This document shows positions 32,804-43,369 of a stretch of DNA of 64,000 nucleotides, one piece after another. This stretch comes from Agriotes lineatus. Taxonomy: Eukaryota > Arthropoda > Insecta > Coleoptera > Elateridae. Within the stretch, counting starts at the first letter, position 1, and each line of letters begins with the position of its first letter. Where the stretch lies: positions 39,190,466-39,254,465 of the forward strand of contig OW679197.1 of NCBI GenBank assembly GCA_940337035.1. Reading direction: 5' to 3'. Both the position numbers and the translations under genes were made by a program. The notes beneath the pieces were generated by a model. The model had not been told where the DNA came from. It saw nothing but the letters and a program-made list of their open reading frames with translations, and searched no databases.

Positions 32804-34452
32804 TTTACTTTCCCATACCCATAGGTATAGGGAAGTCTTGGAATCATGAAAATTTTGGAAATCGAGATTTTCACAGAAATATCCGTTTTGGGCCTCTAGG
32901 AACCCAAAAAAGTGGTTTTTAAAAAATGTCTGTCTGTGTGTGGGTGTGTGGGTGTGTGTGTGGGTGTGTGGGTGGGTGACGCTCCTACAGCCGAAAGTAT
33001 TGCTCCGATTTTGATGCGCTTTGGAATGCGGGGGTGTATCTAAAATTCATCGACAAAATAAGCTTTTCAAAAAAATCCGAAACCGGACGCGGAAGTTACG
33101 CATGTTTTTTTGGTACGACTGTTTTCGTGATTAAAATTTTGAAAATTTTATCGCGGATAACGATAGAGGGTCGTAAGACAAATCTGTTAGTTTTTTGCCG
33201 AACTCGCTAGGTTTAAAATGGAGGGCGCTATGATTTTTTGAAAATTTTGAGTTTAACGCCCTATTACTCAAAAACGGATTAATCGATTCAATTGATTTTT
33301 GTTTTCTGAATAGTATATGAAGGCTAACATGAGGTGATATAAAAAGTGTTTTGAAAAATATTAAGGGGCCTAAATTACAAATTTTCAAAATTTTGGAAAT
33401 TTTCTAAAAATCATTTCTCAAAAACTGCCCACAGGAATTTGTTTAAACTTCATACACTGATAGACCCCGAATAGGGCTATCGATCTGTTTTTTAAAGAAT
33501 CCCATGAATTATCTGTGGCGCCCTCTACGAAGCTTTGAAGTTTGAAAATTTAAACCCCTTTAATTAATAAACAAAAGAAGATCGGTAGCTGGGGTTTTCA
33601 CTGAATTGCTCAGTGCATAATGGAGCATATGAATATGCAAAAAAATATTACACTCGTGGATATATGTAAGCGCACCGGCCCCCTCCCCCCTTTATTTTTG
33701 AAAAATAATTTTTTTATTCTAACGGTTGTTATATTTTTGCGTCAAAGAATCTTTTTCCGCGAAAATAAAAAAATCGATTTTGTATGCCCTAGAAAATATA
33801 ATTTCCAGGTACTTAGAAAATTTCACCTCGGTGCTACAGCCGTTTTGAGGAAAATAATACATAAACTGACAGTGGCGGCTTGTCCGCTTGGCGCCATCTA
33901 CAGAAGCTCGGTGGTCACGTTTTGAACTACACATCTTATAACATAAAATCGTAGCTCTCTTTGTTTGCGTGTAACTATGTTTGTTCGCTATCTCCTCCGA
34001 AGATACTGGACCGATTAAGTTGTACGATGGCTTAAAAGTTTGCTAATTTTCAGACTTATTTAATTAACTTCTCTAGGCAGCAGTATAATTTAATTAACTT
34101 CTCTAGGCAGCAGAGCGGAGCGCCTATCGCTGTCTACTATTAGCTCAGGTGCGCGCATTATTCAAACAGGAGAGTGTGGTTCTGCGGTAAGCGTGCTGGC
34201 CTATCACGCGGGAGCCCCGGGTTCGATCCCGTCGATGCATCTTTTTTTAAAATTTATATTAATGAATCTCTCTTAATTTTGCGAACCGAAACGTAGTTCG
34301 GGTGACTCACTAGTTCTTTTATATTTACCCGCAATTTACGTGAAAGTGTAAACGCTTATCACGGTGAAGACGTGAGTCATCGAGTTGAAATTTTGATATG
34401 TTGTAAAGACTGTTGAATAAAGACGATATGAACAGTTTCCAGTATGGGAAAG
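32804..34452. mobile_element. TIR element with GT-rich satellite, nested in LINE
   Basis: Starts ACTTTCCCATACC just after the RT fragment and ends CCAGTATGGGAAAGT at 34452, giving inverted ACTTTCCCATAC ends. Right after the left end is a second mirrored motif, GGTATAGGGAAGT. A GTGTGTGGGTGTGTGGG satellite lies at 32930-32975. A tRNA-Asp-like stretch is near its right part (separate entry), and a 33-base tandem duplication (TTAATTAACTTCTCTAGGCA) near 34058-34115. No transposase. Flanking duplication not clear; some LINE bases next to the right end do not match on the left. Confidence 0.65.
34170..34240 (+). other. tRNA-Asp-like pseudogene or SINE head
   Basis: GTGTGGTTCTGCGGTAAGC (box A like), an anticodon-arm-like GGCCTATCACGCGGGAG, and GGGTTCGATCCCG (box B) occur with tRNA spacing. 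They resemble tRNA-Asp with the anticodon GTC altered to ATC. The acceptor ends do not pair, so it is not a functional tRNA; more likely a tRNA-derived SINE head or tRNA pseudogene. Confidence 0.55.
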
Positions 34453-35054
34453 TCCAGGGAGGTAGTCACGTCCACTTTTTTAAAAATGATCTCAGAATAA
34501 GCGTTAAAAAGTGTTGGCGATAATACACATCCTTGGCGAACCCCTCGGTTGACAGTGAAGCACTCTGACAATTTATTTTCGAAGCGAACTACTGCTTTTT
34601 GTTCTAGGTAGAGATTCGAGATAATCCGAATATCTTTGCTGTCTATACCAGAGGATTGTAAGACTTCGATAAGTTTGTTATGTGGGACTGTGTCGAACGC
34701 CTTTTCGAAGTCGATGAAGCAGGCGAATATGTCTCAATTAACATCTCAAGCTCGTTGTACCAGAACTTGCAGGCTAAAAAGGACCTCTCTAGTGCCGAAT
34801 CCATTTCTGAAGCCAAACTGTTCCTCGCTGAGGTTCTCCTCTAGTTTTGTGTAAATGCAGGAATGAATGATATTGAGGAAAACCTTAAGCACGTGACTCA
34901 TTAGGCTCACTGACCTGTGGTCCTCGCATTTCCGAGCGTTCGGCTTTTTTGGGATTGGTATGTACCGCGCCCTAAAAGTTCGATAATAAGCAATTATCTC
35001 ACACAAGTTACACATTTTGAGAAAAATACTGAAAACCGTTTCTTGTGCATTCAT

Positions 35055-35490
35055 CGTTAACTTTCTTGTGCAGTAAATACCAAAAATTTAGGCCTACGGA
35101 GAAAGTTAATCGAACATAAATTGTAGTAAGTTTTAGGCACTTTAAAACGCTGTATCAATTTTTAAGATGGCGTTGATGGGCGCCCAGATATTTGAATAAA
35201 AATGCGTTTAACCTTTTTTTCAAGATGGCGGCGAACGCTATTTGCATAACCTTCTGACAATTCAACACTAGACTCACAGATAGCCCCCCTGCAGGTCACA
35301 GAAAGTAGATTGGGTGTCAAGGTAGGTCATGAAAGGCGCTGTGATCATATTTGATGAATTGGCAATATGTGGAAAATTGTCAAAAACATACAAAGTTAGG
35401 TTATATTTTAAATGACAAGTAAACAGCAACGGTGGGTAGAGGGATTTCGTTTGCGCAGTGACTAACGTCATATGACAGATTCTTTGTGTT
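35055..35490. other. No recognisable feature
   Basis: Short unassigned stretch between the truncated LINE 5' end and the Harbinger-like element. Nothing supported. Confidence 0.4.
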
Positions 35491-35493
35491 TTA

Positions 35494-36224
35494 AGGCTTT
35501 GGCACACAGGACGCGGTCTTTCGCGGCGGGCAGCGATCGCGCGATCTTCTCGGCGGTCGGCGATATGGCTACGTCACATACGGAGCGATATCTGTGTAAG
35601 CGATCCAGTGTTGTGATAGTCTTCCGCAGAGCAGGTTCGCAGTAGTATTTTGCTGAATATTTTGCCAGTAGGACATAATTTCAATAGATATCATTTATAA
35701 TACTTTTTTGAGGTAGCTAATAATTAATAATAAATAATAGGTAACTACCTAATAGAATAATTTTGTGAAATAATTAAATTGTTAAACCAGAAATAATATT
35801 GTGAAATAAAAACATATTAGCACAGTCTATTAGACTGTGATATTAGTAACTTACTAGTAATGTTCAACTCTTCTGCAATCACGATTCATATTTCTGCCTT
35901 TTTCACCACATTTTTGTAGAACTGGTGTGAAGTGTCGTACAAATACCCGTACTTTCTTACTTTTTCTATCAACATTTCCGTTTCTTCTCCCATCTTGAAA
36001 AAACCTCTCAACGAACTGATGTGGATCGCCTGGATCGCGCGATATTTTTGTGATTTTGTACAAACGTATCGCCTGCCGCCGCGGTCAAGACTGTTTCGCT
36101 GCGACAGATCGCCTCGTGTGTGACAGGGATAATGCAATGTTGCTTCATACAAACATATCGTCGGATCGCGGCGGGCAGATATCGCTGCCCGCCGCGACAG
36201 ACCGCGTTCTGTGTGCCAAAGCCT
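35494..36224 (-). mobile_element. PIF/Harbinger-like element (TIR AGGCTTTGGCACAC)
   Basis: Ends AGGCTTTGGCACACAG and CTGTGTGCCAAAGCCT are inverted and flanked by TTA (35491-35493, 36225-36227), the 3-bp TWA duplication typical of PIF/Harbinger. The terminal inverted repeats continue with CGCGGTCT and GCGGCGGGCAGCGAT. The interior holds one MADF exon and AT-rich DNA; no transposase is present. Confidence 0.8.
35855..35993 (-). pseudogene. MADF-domain first exon in Harbinger-like element
   Basis: From ATG at 35991-35993 the frame reads GEETEMLIEKVRKYGYLYDT, then HQFYKNVVKKAEI, a stop (TGA where the conserved Trp TGG of MADF domains is expected), then IVIAEELNIT. A perfect splice donor GTAAGT follows (35854 downward). 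MADF is the Myb/SANT-like DNA-binding domain found in the accessory protein of Harbinger transposons and in many insect regulators. Only the first two helices' worth is present, about half a domain; the rest would be in a second exon that the element has lost. The stop shows it is decayed. Confidence 0.75.
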
Positions 36225-36655
36225 TTAAAGTGTAGAAATTGCTGTTGCTGGGATAGAAGGTTTAGCAGAGCCTGGTTTTGTTCAACGTACATCATTATTT
36301 CCGCAATCCTATTAACATTCAAGAACTGATAATATACCATACCGCAATGTTGCGTACGCCTCTGATTTATTGTGTCATTTAGCTTAAATAAGGTTAACAA
36401 TTTAATGTCAATATGATAGATGTAAAAATGTTACCAATACGAAACTTGAAAATTACTAGATTCTAACATTAGTTCCGCGTCCCAATCTACTTTCTGTAAC
36501 CTGTACCAAACCACAAAAGATTATTCACGGCGGGTGACTGTTGGGCATTTCACCATACCGACTGAACTAAAATGGTCGCTCCCAAAAGTAATACGTCGGC
36601 AAGATGTGCCAAAGTAAAAACAGCAAAGAATTTTATTTAAATAGTCTGTACCTCG
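36225..36655. other. No supported feature
   Basis: Minus-strand frame 36400-36008 extends from here into the Harbinger terminal repeat and is not coding. Nothing else seen. Confidence 0.4.
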
Positions 36656-36659
36656 TTAT

Positions 36660-37015
36660 GTTTCATTATGGGCCTATCGATATGTATCTAGGCCATTTAG
36701 GCCTGTGGCTTGATGAATTATCTCCTTCAAATTTTTTCTGCCTTTTGCCTGCTGTTTCCGGTTGTTGATGACTAGAGATCTTCAGTCTTCTTTCACTTGA
36801 TTTATCCATCTTATCTTGGGTTTTCCTCTTTCTTTTTCGGTAACCAGCTTGCTGAACAACAGACCGGCTGAGAGCAGGATGCGTTGAGTTTCTTGCCCTA
36901 ACATGTCTTGAATCTTCAGAACTGTAGAACAGTCGTGTAGTTAACTGTACGGCTTTTAGACTTCTTAGGAGTGTGATGTGAGAGCCATGTGGAAGCATTC
37001 CTTCTCGGCCTTCTA
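36660..37015 (-). pseudogene. LINE 3' fragment
   Basis: Minus-strand translation in alternating frames gives QQAGYRKRKRKTQDKMDK, a region like SLVINNRKQ, and HQATGLNGLDTYR, resembling the C-terminal tail of RTE-like LINE proteins (RPKTRWIDQVKED ... HQATGLNG). Several frameshifts. The sequence to 37480 has no further recognisable content. Confidence 0.55.
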
Positions 37016-37479
37016 GCGTTGTCGATTTTGTTACTTGATTAATACAAGTATTTTACGTGTAATAATACTTGAAATTTAGTTCACACTACGTTGAGATGTC
37101 GTAGAACTCGATTTATACCGGAAATTATTAGGATCCCACAAAATTACCAATCGCCACCAACCTGATCTTTTCTGAGCCCGTTGGGTCGAGATTCTTCCTG
37201 GCCGTCTTTGATTACTGACCGTCAACGATGTAGGCGGTCCTCCAGCTTGAAGTGACCACTGTCAATCCAGTTCTTCCCCAAAAATAGCGGTCGCTAATAA
37301 ACTATTGTCCGAGTCGTACTTCTGCTGCCTAATCTTTCATTTCATCTCGTTAATAGCGACTAAGTGTACGCTTGGTGTAATTAGATTGCATGCGTATCAT
37401 CACCTACGCTTTTTCGATGCATCTACTTGTAAGGTTATACGCACCATCCGTTTAACGAACCTACATTTTTCAGTTCACC

Positions 37480-37930
37480 TTCATCTGGGTACTACAATTT
37501 GTCTGTCTTGTGCCACTCTGAATAGTTCTGTTACACTGTATATACCTGTCCATTCCCGAATGTTCCTCAGCCATGACATTCTTCTTCGGCCAACTCTTCG
37601 TCGACCTTCAATCTTTCCTTCCAAGGTGAGCTGCAACCGGCGATATTTCTCCCTTTGAAGAACATGGCCCAAGTATGCAATTTTCCTACATTGTACGGTA
37701 GTTATCAGCTCCCATTCAGCCTTTGCCCTACGTAGAACTTTATTGTTAGTTAATAGGTCGGTCCATGTTACTCGCAGCAGTTTTCTGTAAATTCACATTT
37801 CGAAGGCTTCAATACAGTTAAGAGAAGTAATCTTGATGGTCGATGTCTCTACCCTGTATAATGGAACCGACCAAATATAACAATAAATCGTGCGCTAGCA
37901 TATTTTGAGGTTGAGATTGTCATTGCAGAA
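37480..37930 (-). pseudogene. LINE reverse transcriptase C-terminal fragment
   Basis: Reading right to left: IEAFEMWIYRKLLRVTW, then NNKVLRRAKAEWELITT, and YLGHVLQREKYRRLQLTLEG followed by GRRRMSWLRNIREWTG, the same C-terminal signature as the LINE at 29745. One frameshift near 37670. 5'-truncated, inactive. Confidence 0.75.
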
Positions 37931-38904
37931 CAACAGTTTCATTTCCTTAAAAGAAGAAATAGCCATCTCAATTCTTATTTTTTTATATCTTTTCAGCTGG
38001 GTTCGCTAATCGCTATTTGAGACCTTACTTAACTTGCTGCCAGGCCATCAAAATCTAGTTTCTTTAGAATGTAAGTGACATAACGTCACGCATTAAGCTG
38101 TCTAAAATTAAAGATTAACCAGACGCGGGTCTACTCAAAACTGGTATTTGAGAATTTCTTATAACCTTGTGTGTGTTTAATAATCTCCCACTATTTATAC
38201 TACATTTTTCTAGTACTCTACCGTGAAATCTCATTCTATTTCATATGCCCGAAAGGGGCAGTTTTAGCATTCGAACTAATTCTTTGGAGATTTCTAGGTC
38301 TTTTGTGGATTTAGATAGCTGTTTTCCGTTTACATAATCATACGAATCCTTTTAGTATATTGTGTCACAAGAGCAGAAAACGAGCATTAGCTGCCCGAGC
38401 GAGCGAAGCGTTTGACACACAACTGTTCTTCGTTTAGCGTTAAACAAAAATTAAATAGGAAAAATCTAAGAAAAGTATTTAATTTTATAAATGCAAACAG
38501 AATTTAATAAGAAACGTAAGTAGTAACACACAAATTTAGATAAAAAGTCAAAGTACACAAATGAAGGTCAAAGTGTCAAGATTGTGAAAAACTACAAAAT
38601 GATGTTGTTTAGCGGCCCAAGGGACGATAAACATTACTTTCGGTCATATTTATAGGGTTAATACTCATTTATTTACTAGCAAAGTGATATTGCACATTTT
38701 CGTCTTAGAAACAAAATATGAAAAGCTACTCATAACTCCCAAGGGACCTGTCAAATTTTTTCTCTCCAAACTCTTGGTAACCATGCAACTATAGGCCATG
38801 TCTTAGCAACCATACATTGAGGCAACCCTTGATGTTACTTAAATATTCTAATTTTAAATGTCATTATAACATTTTGAAATTTCATACTATTGTTACAAAT
38901 ATGC

Positions 38905-39060
38905 TAGTAAATAAAATATTGTATGCACCACGGGAGATATTCATGTTTTTTACCCTCGGTTAACTTACAGACCTCGGGCCAGAGGCCCTCGGTCTGTAAC
39001 ACATGTCAACCTCAGGGAAAAATCATATTCATATCTCCCTTAATGCATAAATATCTATTT
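38905..39060. repeat. Hairpin element
   Basis: Arms GGGAGATATTCATG ... CAGACCTCGGGCC and GGCCCTCGGTCTG ... CATATCTCCC, with a core AGAGG. Non-coding. The DNA from 37931 to 38904 holds nothing else I recognise beyond AT-rich sequence. Confidence 0.65.
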
Positions 39061-39119
39061 CATATATGGTAGGCGAAAAAAAAATGAATCTATTATCAAA
39101 CGATCTTTTCTGAATCCTC

Positions 39120-39935
39120 TCTGATATTCTCCAACAGCAGGCTGTTACGTTTCATTTGCGCCGCCTTTCAATTTCGCATTTTGCAGTATACAGTCCGCTC
39201 TGTTGCACATTTGCTCGCACGATTGTCTGTGAGCGCGCCGTTTTTTATTTCGCGCGCTTGCGTCACGCCTACTTCGGTGACCTTCTGAGGAAACTTTCTT
39301 GGAGTCGCGTTTTGTTCGGAGCGTCTTTTCCACTCTCGCCCGGCAAGTCGACATCATGGTGGTTTAGCGTTTGAAGAACTTCGGTGGAATTTGTGAGGCT
39401 GCTGTTGGTCTTTGATTGTGAAATGTAAGCCTACATTTTCGAGCGGTTTTGATGTCCTCGAGTGCAGTATGAGGAAGATTTGATTCCTACGCCTTCGGCG
39501 GATCCTGTATGCGACCATGTGGCTTCACACAATGCCTGGAATTCTTTCCAGGGTGAGTATTTTAGTTCGCTCAAAATTCATTATACTTCTTGTATGTTAT
39601 CGTGAACCTTTTTCCTCCCTTTATAGCAACTAGTGCCGGAGTGCTAATCATAAGACATAGTTGCAGCTGATAGGCCCTTCCTCGGCCGATGCTCTTGCGT
39701 TTCGGGCTGATAATTTTGGGCCTTCGGAGCCCTTTGATTCCTCCCGCATGTATTTGTTCCGAACGATCATGGAAATTGAGGCGTCGTTCGGCCTAGGTTC
39801 CCTTCTGGGACCGCGCAGTGCGTTTTCTCCGACACCAAGCATCGTAGAAGCACCTGCTGTAATTTTGCCTGCCTGGCAATTCTTTGTAATGTGTACAATG
39901 TGTGCACTTATGTTATTGCTGTTATGTGTATGAAT
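39120..39935 (+). other. GC-richer region with exon-like frames, unidentified
   Basis: Base composition rises sharply. Frame 1 (about 39470-39551) reads EEDLIPTPSADPVCDHVAS, then HNAWNSFQ, followed by a GGTGAGTATT donor-like site. Frame 2 (39667-39933), after TAGTTGCAG, reads IGPSSADALAFRADNFGP, then EASFGLGSLLGPRSAFSP and PSIVEAPAVILPAWQF. Both carry SAD and AW elements and may be related. No family recognised. It could be a host gene exon or a retroelement leader; evidence is compositional plus splice-like motifs only. Confidence 0.3.
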
Positions 39936-40399
39936 TTGTAGGTATTACAAAGGTACTTTATTTGCATATTGCTAATCGTAGTAATCTACGATTCTTATTT
40001 TGAAACGATATTGTGATATGTATTTGTACTATGAATTATGCTGACATTATACTGCGATATTTGCAATCTGGCTTTATTTGCTACTGCGACCTATATTTGA
40101 GTTGAGCTTCTCTTTCAGATTTATTTTGCTACCTGAGTTTACGTATTCTCGTTCGAATGCCTGGATGCACTTGCGGTTATTTGATAAAAAATCTTTTGGC
40201 GACCGTTTTGAGTATTTTAAAGAGCTGTACACACTGTCTCCGTAACTGTAGCTGGTCGGCGGGCAATTGTATCCAAGTAGTCACGTTAAGTTTTTATTTT
40301 GAGAGATTAGTCAACGGACCCCTTCTTTTTATGATAACAAGACTTAATATACTCATTTATTTCATACTGATGTCAAAAATTACATATTTCGGATTAATT

Positions 40400-40560
40400 T
40401 ATGGTACAAAAAATGAAACATTAAAGTCTTAGTACTTTAAAGTAAAATATTAAAGTTCAAGTACTTTAAAACTTGTTATTATGGTACAAAAAATGGAACA
40501 TTAAAGTCCTAGTACTTTAAAGTAAAGTTTTAAAGTTCAAGTACTTTAAAATTATACGTC
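40400..40560. repeat. Tandem duplication, period about 82 bp
   Basis: GGTACAAAAAATG(A/G)AACATT, then TAGTACTTTAAAGTAAA and AAGTTCAAGTACTTTAAAA, occur twice in a row. Each unit contains internal AGTACTTTAAA repeats. Non-coding. Confidence 0.8.
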
Positions 40561-40639
40561 AGTTGTTGACATGAAATTTGAAATGATTTACAACTTTTTA
40601 TTTAAAATTTATTAAACTTGCAGTATGAAATAAATCGTT

Positions 40640-40760
40640 GTATTCACCACGAACGAAAAGTGTTTTTAAAGGTCCTCGCAAGTAATTCCGTTGTCGGCTG
40701 ATGCCTCGGCCGTAAACAACTTTCTCGTTCTTTAAAATGACACTTTTCGTACTAGACAAA
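40640..40760. repeat. Hairpin element
   Basis: ACGAACGAAAAGTGT near the left and ACACTTTTCGTACT at the right pair across a core with GGCTGATGCCTCGGCC. Non-coding. Confidence 0.55.
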
Positions 40761-40799
40761 TAAACTACTATTAATTTATTCTTGATCTCACTTCCTAAT

Positions 40800-41330
40800 A
40801 TTTTGCAGGTGACAACCAGCAGCGTAATTCCCCTGTAGTACCCGCAATGGGTTTATTCCCTTTCTTATACATGGGCATAATTCTAGCTTTCGTCCAGTTT
40901 TGGGGTACTTCCTCGTTCATTTTATTGTATTGGTTCAATTAGCTGCTCTGTTCTGGTATGTTGTCTATACCAGGTCTTTTGTTATTCTTATTTTTTATTT
41001 CCTTGATCTCTTCGACCGCAGGGTCCTCTATGTTTTCTTTTTAGTTGAGTTAGACATTTGGATCTACACCGCTTTCGTTTTCTTTATTGACATTTAATAG
41101 TTTTAATAATATTCGGCTCATCTGTGTACCACTTCTTCGTTCCTCATCCTGGATTTGCATCTTTGTGTTGGAAATATCCTTTTTAGAATCTTTACTTATT
41201 GGTAAAATAATATCATTACTTTGTCTTGCTCTTACCCTGTATTCTTCTGCTCATTCCTTTGATTGATTCATGGCTTACACATGTTTGTTTTAACTACTTT
41301 ATTCTTTTGGCAATACTTTTTCAGCATTCG
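40800..41330 (-). pseudogene. LINE reverse transcriptase N-terminal fragment
   Basis: Minus strand reads EEIKEIKNKNNKRPGIDNIP, then NQYNKMNEEVPQNWTKARIM and PMYKKGNKP. These correspond to the region ahead of and into the fingers of LINE RTs (KSPGIDNIP ... WKxAxxxPxxKKG). Frames are broken and the palm is absent. Confidence 0.6.
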
Positions 41331-41708
41331 TGATCTATCCATGCAGCATTTACCAAATTTAAATTTAATATTTTCTCCAAATGTATACAGATCCTAAAAG
41401 GCGCACGTTTTTAATTAGTTGATGTAGCTGAAACACCCTGTAGACGTTTCGTTATATCTATATACTTTATAGTTATTTTTTAATGGGTATCTCATCTTAT
41501 ATATTTGAGATCATCATATACTTAATTCGCTGAAATGGACATTTTTTACATTTTTAAGTAAGAACAGAAGTGCGATTTCTCTAGCAGTAAAAGTGTTAAA
41601 CTTTATTTTTTATGTTCTCAATATTTCTTTTTGTAATTGTAATTTATCAAAATTAACCAAAAATTATTATGAATGTTGAGAATCACATCTTTTTCATTAA
41701 CATAATCA

Positions 41709-42022
41709 CTAACCTGGTTGTGGAGTTATCTGCTCGATAATCCAATCGACAAAATAAGAAACGCGAGTATAAACAGTAGCTGTTGCTCCAATATTGCAGT
41801 CGGGGCCATGTCCTACAATTCCTAGTTGGAACCAGTTAAACCTAGTGTCTTTGAAATTTCTCATAAGCGGACCTCCGGAATCTCCCGCACAAGAATCGCT
41901 ATCTCTGTTGGCAGCACATACTTCACTTTCATGAATTCGCTCTTTTTTTTGAGTCTCTACAAGGCATTCAGTGTTTGTCAGCACACGTAACTTTGTTTTT
42001 AAAAGTATGTCTGATTTAGAAC
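41709..42022 (-). CDS. Trypsin-like serine protease, last exon (catalytic Ser)
   Basis: Acceptor CATTTACAG (AG at 42023-42024) and stop TAG at 41709-41711. It encodes the last third of a chymotrypsin-fold domain: LRVLTNTECLV, then ESEVCAANRDSDSCAGDSGG with the nucleophile Ser in GDSGGP, GIVGHGPDCN, VYTRVSYFVDWI and a short PQPG tail. The residue six before the nucleophile is Asp (DSCAGDSGG), suggesting trypsin-like preference for Arg/Lys. The Cys in VGHGPDCN is consistent with the usual disulphide. The preceding exon is 42314-42409; phases fit (upstream ends with one base, this one supplies two). Frame and catalytic residues are intact; likely a functional secreted protease of the CLIP-SP type. 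Confidence 0.9.
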
Positions 42023-42313
42023 CTGTAAATGGCATTTCATTAAAATTTATTTATAAAATTAATTTATTTCAAAATAGTTGGTGGAAAGGTACTGAAGTGG
42101 GTGTTACGATAATAACTAAGAAAACAGATTGATTTTTTTACAACATCCAACGAAACATTTTTTGTGAATTATTTAGTATTGTTCAAAAATGTTACATTTC
42201 TATGAATAATAAGGGCATTATTATTGTTAAAGTTCTAGAATAGTTGCATGAAAAGAGAAAAATATTAAGAGAAGATTTTGGAAACGCTATGTTTAAATTG
42301 TTTAAAAACATAC

Positions 42314-42409
42314 CTTCTTCTGTTATTCCCCAACCAGCAACAAACACTTCATCCTTACTTGTTGATTCAGGAAAATCTTTAGAAGGTAGACAGATGGGGC
42401 GGACATAAT
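42314..42409 (-). CDS. Trypsin-like serine protease, penultimate exon
   Basis: 96 bp between acceptor ATATTTTTCAG (AG at 42410-42411) and donor GTATGT (42313 downward). Encodes YVRPICLPSKDFPESTSK, then VFVAGWGITEE: the segment after the catalytic Asp that includes the PICLP and AGWG landmarks, where PICLP supplies the cysteine that links to the light chain in CLIP proteases. Spliced across a 289-bp intron (42023-42313) to the last exon. The exons bearing the catalytic His and Asp would lie above 42.41 kb on this strand and were not found. Confidence 0.9.
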
Positions 42410-42619
42410 CTGAAAAATATATTTCCCCCTTAGTATGCTTTCAATCGAAATTCACTTTTGAAAATCTAAATAGCTATTTTTGTATCAAGTACGTGTAATT
42501 GACGATGTTAGTGCACAGACAAATTTTTTTTTACAAATATAATGTACCATTGAAAGCTGATTGTATTTACATTCATTGAATTAAGATGGTAAAATATTCA
42601 AAATTAATACTGCAAAGCA

Positions 42620-42941
42620 CCGGGGTCAGTGGCTCAGTAATTAGGCATTCTGACTACTGATCTAAAGTTGTGAGTTCGATCCCGGTCTCGGTGAGGTTTT
42701 AAAAAAATAATAAATGCAGATGAAATCCTTTACAGAATGCCATCATTCAGAAGTGATGTAAAGCGGGGGGCCCCATGTTACTATGATGTGTAGCATGTAA
42801 AATACCCCTTGCTAGGTTGGATCTTCTTAGTCGCGCCAAAATTCTAAGTGGAACTTTGGGCATATGAGCAGCAGTCAGTGTCTAAGGTACTTGGTACTCT
42901 GAATGTCTATGATCTTGTCCAATACAAACAAACAAATAAAC
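42620..42941 (+). mobile_element. tRNA-derived SINE with 14-bp target duplication
   Basis: Head: GGTCAGTGGCTCAGTAATT (box A type) and GTGAGTTCGATCCCGG (box B). The body is shared with 18655-18897, and the tail is CAAACAAACAAATAAA. Flanked by AATACTGCAAAGCA (42606-42619) and AATACTACAAAGCA (42942-42955), a 14-bp duplication with one mismatch. 322 bp, full length. Confidence 0.9.
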
Positions 42942-43369
42942 AATACTACAAAGCAGGTTGTCCCTCTTGAAAACCATGGAAAAGTGACAAATCTAACTTG
43001 GTTTTATTATATTTGAATCTTGCTTGTAAACTACAAAAGTTGCTGATAGTGATGGTTAAACTATCCCAGAAGTAGCCGGCGCCGGCGGCTGGAATCAGAC
43101 ATTTTTTGCCCGCCCTATATGAGCAAGCCGAAAAGTTACAATCTCGTTCGTCTCTGGAAGTCTAAACACTAATAAAACTATTTATATTAAATTAAACAGT
43201 AAAATTAAATGCAATAGTAAAATAATTCAGAACTACATAACAATCAAGCAAGTCACCAACGTACAACTTACACGACTAGAAGTGAATAGAAAATTAATAT
43301 GGCAAACTGATACAGATAAAATTTTCAAAAATACACTGATAATAGAAAAAAGGGGTAATGAGAAAAGGT

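Larger units (their letters stand above)
29745..35054 (-). pseudogene. LINE reverse transcriptase split by two nested elements
   Basis: Pieces in order on the minus strand. 35054-34746: RYIPIPKKPNARKCEDHRSV and SEEQFGFRNGFGTREVLF. 34735-34660: a partial FEKAFDTVPHNKLIEV region. 34571-34460: VNRGVRQGCVLSPTLFNAYS. Gap filled by the element at about 32804-34452. 32798-32618: NGEMISNLRYADDTVLLADN, with an intact YADD. Gap filled by the fold-back at 30389-32614. 30388-29745: LSYLGCIISNNW, VLLYGSESWSLTDAACKRLEAFEMW and GRRCISWLANLRKWTGL to the C-terminus, followed by a GAAGAAGAAG tail. Reading continues in frame across the fold-back insertion once one 3-bp duplication is removed. Other frame breaks (near 34740) show it is dead. 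Confidence 0.88.

Noticed and set aside
34170..34240. Functional tRNA-Asp gene
   Set aside because: Acceptor stem does not pair, the anticodon is altered, and the segment lies in repetitive DNA.
35494..36224. piggyBac-type element with TTAA duplication
   Set aside because: TTAA can be read at both sides only with a one-base asymmetry. Choosing TTA makes the inverted ends perfectly symmetrical, and the MADF exon supports Harbinger.
27162..42409. One CLIP-protease gene joining the 27-kb and 42-kb exons
   Set aside because: On the minus strand the CLIP exon would come after the stop codon of the catalytic domain, which is the wrong order.
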